From positions 1 to 7,951 of the forward strand of contig JACQEF010000001.1 in assembly GCA_016200745.1 (NCBI GenBank): DNA of 7,951 nt, read 5' to 3'. Each line of letters starts with the position of its first letter. Within the stretch, counting starts at the first letter, position 1. Below, one piece after another: positions 1 to 7,951 of the stretch. The notes below the pieces were generated by a model that made no database searches, was not told where the DNA came from, and was given only the letters and a program-made list of their open reading frames with translations. The stretch is from Chloroflexota bacterium. Lineage in GTDB: Bacteria; Chloroflexota; Limnocylindria; Limnocylindrales; CSP1-4. Position numbers and translations under genes: made by a program.

Positions 1-398
1 TGATCATCAACTCGGTCAGCTCGGCGACGACGTTCGCACAGGTCGGCGCGGTGGAAGCGCTGCGCGGTCCGCAGGACGCGGTCGACGCGATGGTCGCCGA
101 GTTCCACGCCCGTCGCGATCTCGTGGTCGACGGCCTCAACTCGCTGCCGGGGATCACCTGCCTGCGACCGAAGGGCGCCTTCTACGTCTTCCCCGACGTC
201 TCGGGCACCGGCCGCACGGGCGACGAGCTCGCGCACCTCCTGCTCAACGAGGCTGGCGTGTCGGTCCTGTCCGGCACGGCCTTCGGCGACGTCGGCCGGT
301 ACCACATCCGGCTGTCGTATGCGAACAGCCGGACCCAGATCAGCCGTGCGATCGAGAAGATGCGCGCCGTCCTCGAACCGGTCGCCGTCGGCCGCTGA
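1..398 (+). CDS. Class I/II PLP-dependent aminotransferase, aspartate-aminotransferase-like (3' part)
   Basis: Only the last 131 residues are in the window; the reading frame is open from base 3 and ends at TGA 396-398. This is the C-terminal small domain of a fold-type I, PLP-dependent aminotransferase that moves an amino group between an amino acid and a 2-oxoacid in the cytoplasm. Visible landmarks are FAQVGAVEAL followed by GPQD, the RRD helix, PKGAFYVFPD, the GTAFG turn and YHIRLSYA, whose Arg should bind the substrate alpha-carboxylate. These match the aspartate aminotransferase (I-gamma) group. The PLP lysine lies upstream of the window, so substrate cannot be assigned. The turn usually reads PGSAFG in relatives; here it is SGTAFG, with Ser replacing Pro. 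The gene stops 25 bases before the transketolase-like gene, consistent with an operon. A GTG at 51 is internal to the domain and is not a start. Confidence 0.9.
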   Translation, partial: IINSVSSATTFAQVGAVEALRGPQDAVDAMVAEFHARRDLVVDGLNSLPGITCLRPKGAFYVFPDVSGTGRTGDELAHLLLNEAGVSVLSGTAFGDVGRYHIRLSYANSRTQISRAIEKMRAVLEPVAVGR

Positions 399-423
399 AC
401 CCCACCACCACGTCAGGACGACC

Positions 424-2652
424 ATGAACGCCATCCTCCATCCGTCGGCCGGGCCGCTGCCGGCCGACCTTGAACCCACACGGATGTACGCGGCCGCCGA
501 GGCCGACTTCGACCGCTACCAGGTGCTCCTCGACGTCATCGACGAGTGCATCGACCTGACCCTCGACGACCGCCAGTCGGGTCATCCCGGCGGGTCGCGC
601 TCGAAGGGCCATCTCCTGCTCGCGACGCTGCTGTCCGGCGCCATGCGCTGGGACATCCGCCGGCCGTGGCGGCGCTTCGCCGACCGGTTCGTCCTGTCGG
701 CCGGCCACACGGTACCGCTGGTCTACGCGACGCTCGCCGTACTCAACGAGGGGCTCAGAGCGCGGTACGAGGCCGACGGCGATCCGCGCTTCGCGTTCCC
801 CGATGACGGACGCTGGGCCCTGACCTGGGAGGACCTGCGGACGTTCCGTCACCGCGGCGGCCTCCCGGGGCACGCCGAGATGGCCGGCAAGACGCTGTTC
901 TTCAAGGCCAACACGGGGCCGTCAGGCCACGGCATGCCGTTCGCGGCCGGCCAGGCGCTCGCGCTCAAGATGGCCGGGGCGGAGGAGGTCAAGGTCTTCG
1001 CCGTCGAGGGCGAGGGCGGCCTCACGCCGGGCGCCACGCACGAGACGCTCAACTCGGCCTTCGGCCTGGGCCTCTCGAACCTGGTCCTGCTGGTCGACTG
1101 GAACGACTTCGGCATCGACGAGCGAGCGGCGTCGAGCGTGGTCCATGGCGGGCCTGAGGACTGGCTCGCTCCGCACGGCTGGCGCGTCGTCGGGACGCCC
1201 GACGGGATGTCGTGGGGACCGGTGACCCGCACCCTCCTCGATGTCGCCCGTGGCGACAACATCGATCGGCGTCCGTCCGCGGCCTGGTTCCGGACGCAGA
1301 AGGGTCGCGGCTACGGCAAGGTGGACGCGGCCTCGCACGGGACGCCGCACGCGTTGCACAGCCCGGCCTTCTGGGCCGGCCGCCGGCCGTTCATGGATCG
1401 CTACGGCGTCGTCTACGAGGGCCTGGACCAGCCCGCCCCGGCCGATCCGGCCACCCGCGCCGCCCAGGCCGAGGCCAACCTGCGAACCGCCATCTCGGTC
1501 CTGCGCCGGGATCCGGCGCTCGTGACCTGGCTGTCCGACAGGCTCGCGGCGATCGCCGACAGCGTCCCCGACGAGATCGCGGGCGTTCGTCTCGGGCGCG
1601 CGGCGAGCGCGGGCCTCTTCGGCGACACGCGGCTCACCGATCCCCGCTCCTACCCGGCCGGCCTGTTCAAGGCACCCGGCGAACGAGCTCCCAACCGGGC
1701 GGCGCTCGGCACCTGGGGCGCCTGGGTCAACGCGCTGGCCGGGCACGACTACGGCCGGCCGCTGTTCGTGGTCGCGTCGGCCGACCTGGCCGAATCCACC
1801 AACATCGCCGGCTTCGGCAAGGCGTTCGGCGACCAGCCCGGGTTCGGCTGGTACGAGCGCGACGCGAACCCGACGGGGGCCGTGCTGCCGCAGGAGATCA
1901 CCGAATTCGCCAACGCCGGGATCGTCGCCGGCATGGCGTCAGTCAACTTCGCCGAGGACCCGTTCAGCGGCTATGACGGGTTCTGGGGCGCCTGCTCGAC
2001 GTACGCCTCGTTCAGCTACCTCAAGTACGGCCCGATGCGGCTGTTCTCGCAGCTCGCTCAGGACACCGACCTCCGGGTTGGGCGGCTGCTCTGGGTCGCC
2101 GGTCATTCGGGTCCCGAGACGGCCGAGGACTCGCGAACGCACTTCGGCATCTTCGAGACCGGCGTCACCCAGCTCTTCCCGAGCGGCGCGGTCGTCGACC
2201 TGCACCCGTGGGAGCACAACGAGGTGCCGGTCATGCTGGCGGCCGCACTCGCCACGGACGTGCCGATCGTGGCGCTCCATCTCACCCGGCCACCCGTGGA
2301 GATCCCGGACCGCGAGGCGCTCGGGATGCCCTCGCACTTCGAGGCCGCCCGTGGCGCCTACGTGCTCCGCCCCTACCGGTCGGACCTCCCCCGGATGGGT
2401 ACGGTCTTCGTCCGCGGCACGGTGACGACGGCCAGGGACGATCGCTGGCGGACGGGTGGCTCGGTCGACGAGGTCGCCGACGAGGCGCACCTCTCGGCGG
2501 CGCACATCCTGGCCGCGATCGAGCGGTTCGCGACCGAACGGGATGCCCGACGGGCATCGTTGCGCACGATCGCCGAGGCCGTCTCGGCCGCGGGCCCCGA
2601 CGCCGGCGGCGGCGCCGCCGGCGTCCGCGCCGCCTCGGCCAGCGGCGGCTGA
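424..2652 (+). CDS. Transketolase-like TPP enzyme with variant GDG motif and shortened C-terminal domain
   Basis: The protein has 742 residues; ATG 424 is chosen because AGGA (415-418) lies 5 bases upstream and earlier codons overlap the aminotransferase. Transketolases move two-carbon ketol units between sugar phosphates in the cytoplasm (pentose phosphate or Calvin pathways). The N-terminal TPP domain (about 30-320) has SGHPGG (His54), SAGHT (His95), PGHAE (His150), TGPSGHG and SHG (His305). The TPP/Mg motif is VEGEGG, ending in DWN (Asn227), with Glu197 at the usual Asp. The pyrimidine domain (about 425-640) has SADLAEST (Asp454, Ser458), EITEF with catalytic Glu494, His561, Asp569 and His573 in DSRTH, and Arg622. 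Those residues match E. coli transketolase positions for ThDP activation and sugar-phosphate binding, so a phosphorylated sugar substrate is likely. The third domain appears cut down: GTVFVRGTVTTA is followed almost directly by the closing helix, then a Gly/Ala-rich tail from about 724. Homodimeric PDH E1 and DXS were considered and fit less well. Confidence 0.85.
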   Translation: MNAILHPSAGPLPADLEPTRMYAAAEADFDRYQVLLDVIDECIDLTLDDRQSGHPGGSRSKGHLLLATLLSGAMRWDIRRPWRRFADRFVLSAGHTVPLVYATLAVLNEGLRARYEADGDPRFAFPDDGRWALTWEDLRTFRHRGGLPGHAEMAGKTLFFKANTGPSGHGMPFAAGQALALKMAGAEEVKVFAVEGEGGLTPGATHETLNSAFGLGLSNLVLLVDWNDFGIDERAASSVVHGGPEDWLAPHGWRVVGTPDGMSWGPVTRTLLDVARGDNIDRRPSAAWFRTQKGRGYGKVDAASHGTPHALHSPAFWAGRRPFMDRYGVVYEGLDQPAPADPATRAAQAEANLRTAISVLRRDPALVTWLSDRLAAIADSVPDEIAGVRLGRAASAGLFGDTRLTDPRSYPAGLFKAPGERAPNRAALGTWGAWVNALAGHDYGRPLFVVASADLAESTNIAGFGKAFGDQPGFGWYERDANPTGAVLPQEITEFANAGIVAGMASVNFAEDPFSGYDGFWGACSTYASFSYLKYGPMRLFSQLAQDTDLRVGRLLWVAGHSGPETAEDSRTHFGIFETGVTQLFPSGAVVDLHPWEHNEVPVMLAAALATDVPIVALHLTRPPVEIPDREALGMPSHFEAARGAYVLRPYRSDLPRMGTVFVRGTVTTARDDRWRTGGSVDEVADEAHLSAAHILAAIERFATERDARRASLRTIAEAVSAAGPDAGGGAAGVRAASASGG
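2599..2625. repeat. Perfect 12-bp inverted repeat in the transketolase 3' end
   Basis: GACGCCGGCGGC (2599-2610) and GCCGCCGGCGTC (2614-2625) are exact reverse complements separated by GGC. In RNA this would form a very stable GC stem. It encodes part of the low-complexity Gly/Ala tail of the transketolase and ends 25 bases before its stop codon. No T-run follows, so it is not a classical terminator. It could slow the ribosome, stabilise the upstream message or attenuate transcription into the LysR gene. That the repeat exists is read directly; any function is inference. Repeated GGC/GCC codons in a Gly/Ala tail could also produce it by chance. Confidence 0.75.
2629..2649 (+). promoter_or_regulatory. 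Hairpin covering the weak LysR ribosome-binding region
   Basis: GCCGCC (2629-2634) pairs with GGCGGC (2644-2649) across a 9-base loop. The 3' arm holds the only purine-rich stretch just before the LysR ATG at 2653 (GGCGG, 2644-2648). Ribosomes finishing the transketolase at TGA 2650-2652 would open the stem, which fits translational coupling. Pairing is seen in the sequence; the regulatory role is inferred. Confidence 0.4.
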
Positions 2653-3570
2653 ATGCTCGGGATCTGGCGGCTCCAGCTGCTTCGCGAGGTCGCCCGGCGC
2701 GGCACGCTCAAGGCCGCCGCCCAGGCGATGTCGATCACGCCGTCAGCGGTCTCGCAGCAGCTCCGGATCCTGGAGCAGGAGGCGGGTACCAAGCTGCTCG
2801 AGCCGCACGGGCGGCTGGTCCGCCTGACCCAGGCGGGCCAGATGCTCGTCCGCCACGCCGACACGATCACGGCGGCGATCGCCGCCGCCGAGGCCGACCT
2901 CGCCGCGACCCGCAGCGAGGTCGTCGGCACGCTGAGCGTCGCGGCCTTCCCGACGGCCGCCCGGGCGATCATGCCCAAGGTCTTCTCCGGTCTCGGGCGG
3001 AGCCACCCGAAGCTCCGGCTGATGCTCCGTGACCTCGAGTCGAACGAGAGCCTGCTGGCCCTCCAGATGGACGAAGTCGATCTCGCCGTCGTCGACGAGT
3101 ACGACGAGGCGAGCCGGGTCCGGGCGCCCGGGATCGAGACCGTCGAGATCCTGCGCGATCCGCTGTACGTGGCGATCTCGCCCGACGTCGAGGTGCCGCC
3201 CGCCGGCTTCGCGCTGACCGACCTTCGCGACCAGCCGTGGATCATGGACACCGAGGCGAGCACGATCTTCCAGGTGACCTGGCGCGCGTGCCGGCGGGCC
3301 GGCTTCGACCCGCAGATCCGGTCGCACTGCAAGGACTACTCGGTGATCCTCGCGCTCGTCGGCGCGGGTCTCGGGGTGAGCGTGCTGCCCGGCCTGGCGC
3401 TGTATGACCGCCTCATCCGCGCCCGGGTCGCCCCGCTGCAGCCGCCGCTCGTCCGGAACGTGCTCGCGGCGATCCGGTCCGAACGACGAACCCATCCGGC
3501 CGTAGCGGCCCTGCTGGCGGAGCTGACGGCCTTCGGCGCCGGGTACGGGGACCCGGGCCGGGCGACCTAA
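2653..3570 (+). CDS. LysR-type transcriptional regulator
   Basis: A 305-residue protein, the usual length for LysR-type regulators. These bind DNA as dimers or tetramers and respond to a small-molecule effector. The N-terminal winged helix-turn-helix spans about residues 3-62, with the helix-turn-helix at about 17-40 (GTLKAAAQAMSITPSAVSQQL... region) and the wing ending in RLTQAG. A linker helix rich in Ala follows (about 63-90). The effector-binding periplasmic-protein-like domain begins at about 92 (GTLSVAAFP), with DLAVVDEYD near 143-151 and the GAGLGVSVLPG segment near 237-247, both typical of the family. ATG 2653 directly follows the transketolase TGA in the same frame, and the helix-turn-helix begins immediately, so no earlier start is needed. 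LysR genes often diverge from their targets; this one is co-oriented inside a metabolic cluster. Its effector and targets cannot be read from sequence; neighbouring carbon genes and the downstream PFOR promoter are the natural candidates. Confidence 0.93.
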   Translation: MLGIWRLQLLREVARRGTLKAAAQAMSITPSAVSQQLRILEQEAGTKLLEPHGRLVRLTQAGQMLVRHADTITAAIAAAEADLAATRSEVVGTLSVAAFPTAARAIMPKVFSGLGRSHPKLRLMLRDLESNESLLALQMDEVDLAVVDEYDEASRVRAPGIETVEILRDPLYVAISPDVEVPPAGFALTDLRDQPWIMDTEASTIFQVTWRACRRAGFDPQIRSHCKDYSVILALVGAGLGVSVLPGLALYDRLIRARVAPLQPPLVRNVLAAIRSERRTHPAVAALLAELTAFGAGYGDPGRAT

Positions 3571-3581
3571 TGGCCCGGCCC
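3555..3581 (+). terminator. Candidate terminator or 3' stem spanning the LysR stop codon
   Basis: GGGCCGGGC (3555-3563) and GCCCGGCCC (3573-3581) are perfect 9-bp reverse complements around a 9-base loop that contains the TAA stop (3568-3570). The all-GC stem lies exactly at the end of the LysR reading frame and before the only sizeable intergenic gap, where a transcript end is expected. No U-run follows, so it is not a textbook intrinsic terminator; it could be a stemmed 3' end or pause site. Confidence 0.4.
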
Positions 3582-3646
3582 TGACACGCCAAACGGCACT
3601 CCGCCCGGTCTGGCGTTGAGTGGCATCATTGCCTTGGGTACCGGTT

Positions 3647-3663
3647 GCCGGACGAATTCCGGC
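3647..3663. repeat. 6-bp inverted repeat in the PFOR upstream region
   Basis: GCCGGA (3647-3652) and TCCGGC (3658-3663) are exact reverse complements around CGAAT, about 77 bases before the PFOR start. The position suits an operator or a leader-RNA hairpin, but the arms are short and a chance origin in GC-rich DNA is possible. Confidence 0.35.
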
Positions 3664-3726
3664 GCCACTACCGACGTCCCCATCTCGCGTGCCGCCGTCC
3701 GTTCCCGACGCTCAGCGCGCCCCGGC

Positions 3727-3734
3727 AAAGGAAG
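3727..3734 (+). promoter_or_regulatory. nifJ: Ribosome-binding site that fixes the PFOR GTG start
   Basis: AAAGGAAG ends 5 bases before the GTG at 3740. It is the clearest Shine-Dalgarno sequence in the window and selects this GTG over the in-frame ATG/GTG codons further upstream, whose translation is Pro/Arg-rich and unlike the PFOR family. The overlapping GTG at 3738 is out of frame. Confidence 0.75.
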
Positions 3735-3739
3735 TCCGT

Positions 3740-7386
<3,647 letters not shown>

Positions 7387-7390
<4 letters not shown>

Positions 7391-7951
7391 CCGTCGATCT
7401 GACCACCCGATACCTGGGGCTGACCCTCCGCTCGCCGATCGTCGCCTCGGCCGCTCCGCACAACGACCAGCCGGAGACGGCCGGCCGCCTCGAGCGTGCC
7501 GGCGTCGGCGCGATCGTGCTGCCGTCGCTCTTCGAGGAGGAGATCCTGGCCGAGGAGATCGGCCTCAATCGATCGCTCGAACAGGGCACCGAATCCTACG
7601 CCGAGGCGATCGACTACTTCCCCGCGGTCGACACCTACCAGAGCGTCGCCGATCGATACCTGCTGGCCCTGGAGCGGGTCAAGGCCAGGGTGGGCGTCCC
7701 GGTGGTCGCCAGCCTGAACGCCACGACCGCCGGCGGCTGGGTCCACTACGCCACCCGGATGCAGGACGCGGGCGCCGACGCTCTCGAGCTCAATCTCTAC
7801 CACGTGGCGGCCGACCCGGGCCGGTCCGCCGTCGACGTGGAGGGAGCCGACCTGGCGCTCATCGCGGCCGTCCGTGCCGCGGTGACCATCCCGCTCGCCG
7901 TCAAGCTGAGTCCGTACTACTCGTCGTTCGCGAGCTTCGCGACGGCCGCCG
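7387..7951 (+). CDS. Dihydroorotate-dehydrogenase-like flavoprotein (5' part)
   Basis: The first 188 codons are present and the gene runs off the window. ATG 7387 overlaps the PFOR stop as ATGA, with GAGGG (7373-7377) 9 bases upstream, so the two are very probably translationally coupled. The protein begins an FMN-binding TIM barrel of the DHOD-like family: LRSPIVASAAPHN (residues 14-26) as the first barrel strand and flavin loop, VPVVASLNAT (104-113), DALELNLYHV (131-140) and AVKLSPYYSS (171-180), with Lys173 as the expected flavin-contacting lysine. Classical PyrD has LNLSCPN where this protein has LNLYHVAADP, so it is unlikely to be the pyrimidine-pathway enzyme. Genes of this type are, to my knowledge, often found beside nifJ in many bacteria, usually annotated as dihydroorotate-dehydrogenase-like. 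The substrate is unknown; a redox role linked to PFOR is inference. The 3' half, with the remaining FMN phosphate-binding loops, is not visible. Confidence 0.88.

Larger units (their letters stand above)
3582..3739 (+). promoter_or_regulatory. Intergenic region upstream of PFOR, probable promoter and operator
   Basis: This is the only real non-coding gap in the window. It holds ACGCCA (3586-3591) inverted as TGGCGT (3611-3616), a small stem GGCA-TCAT-TGCC (3622-3633), and GCCGGA (3647-3652) inverted as TCCGGC (3658-3663) around CGAAT. No convincing -35/-10 pair was found. TTGAGT (3616-3621) with TACCGG 17 bases downstream is the best weak candidate. A promoter here is inferred from position: after a probable transcript end and before a gene with its own good ribosome-binding site. 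The dyads are possible regulator sites, perhaps for the adjacent LysR protein. Confidence 0.4.

Noticed and set aside
319..423. Possible upstream start for the transketolase overlapping the aminotransferase.
   Set aside because: The extra residues are Arg/Ser-rich and unlike the family, and ATG 424 has AGGA at a good distance.
1374..1388. Palindrome GGCCGGC-C-GCCGGCC inside the transketolase gene.
   Set aside because: It sits mid-gene in conserved coding sequence made of common GC-rich codons; nothing in context suggests a separate function.
2434..2652. Frameshift as the cause of the unusual transketolase C-terminus.
   Set aside because: The frame keeps normal GC-rich third positions and ends in a plausible transketolase-type helix, and neither alternative frame encodes the missing domain core.
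424..2652. Assignment as homodimeric pyruvate dehydrogenase E1 or DXP synthase.
   Set aside because: The SADLAEST, DSRTH and THLTR-type sugar-phosphate residues and the histidine set follow transketolase spacing, and the E1-specific GDGEMDEP-like motif is absent.
3569..3583. Tiny open frame starting ATG in TAATGG right after LysR.
   Set aside because: It encodes only four residues before TGA and has no ribosome-binding site of its own.
3616..3644. TTGAGT-N17-TACCGG as a sigma-70 promoter.
   Set aside because: The match to consensus, especially at -10, is too weak to report as a separate feature; it is mentioned only within the intergenic entry.
3620..3739. Upstream extension of PFOR by 40 residues.
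   Set aside because: The extension is Pro/Arg-rich, while GTG 3740 has the best ribosome-binding site in the window and gives the family's usual N-terminus.

Overview
The window is GC-rich bacterial DNA, with most codons ending in G or C. It is densely coding and every gene lies on the + strand. The order is: 3' end of a class I aminotransferase; a transketolase-like TPP enzyme; a LysR-type regulator; one intergenic gap of 169 bases; a full-length pyruvate:ferredoxin oxidoreductase (PFOR, NifJ type); and the 5' part of a dihydroorotate-dehydrogenase-like flavoprotein. No RNA gene, mobile element, CRISPR array or origin was seen, and no stretch over 300 bases lacks a gene. Gene content and base composition suggest a GC-rich member of the Chloroflexota or a similar soil or sediment lineage. 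That placement is inference from remembered protein families, not from a search.

Bases 1-3570 look like one transcription unit. The aminotransferase stops 25 bases before the transketolase start. The transketolase TGA directly abuts the LysR ATG. A perfect 12-bp inverted repeat lies in the transketolase tail, and a smaller hairpin covers the weak LysR ribosome-binding region. A perfect 9-bp all-GC inverted repeat straddles the LysR stop codon and is the likeliest 3' end of this unit.

Bases 3740 onward form a second unit. PFOR starts at a GTG behind a good Shine-Dalgarno sequence and overlaps the DHODH-like gene by the 4-base ATGA. The gap at 3571-3739 holds several small inverted repeats and is where a PFOR promoter and a possible LysR operator should sit.

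Together the genes suggest central carbon metabolism around pyruvate. Transketolase would interconvert sugar phosphates, PFOR would link pyruvate to acetyl-CoA and reduced ferredoxin, the DHODH-like flavoprotein is a probable redox partner or co-regulated enzyme, and the LysR protein may sense a metabolite and control one or both units.

The most unusual feature is the transketolase. It keeps the sugar-phosphate-binding and catalytic residues but has Glu instead of Asp in the GDG thiamine-pyrophosphate motif. Its third domain appears shortened in frame: the first strand and last helix are present but the middle is missing.
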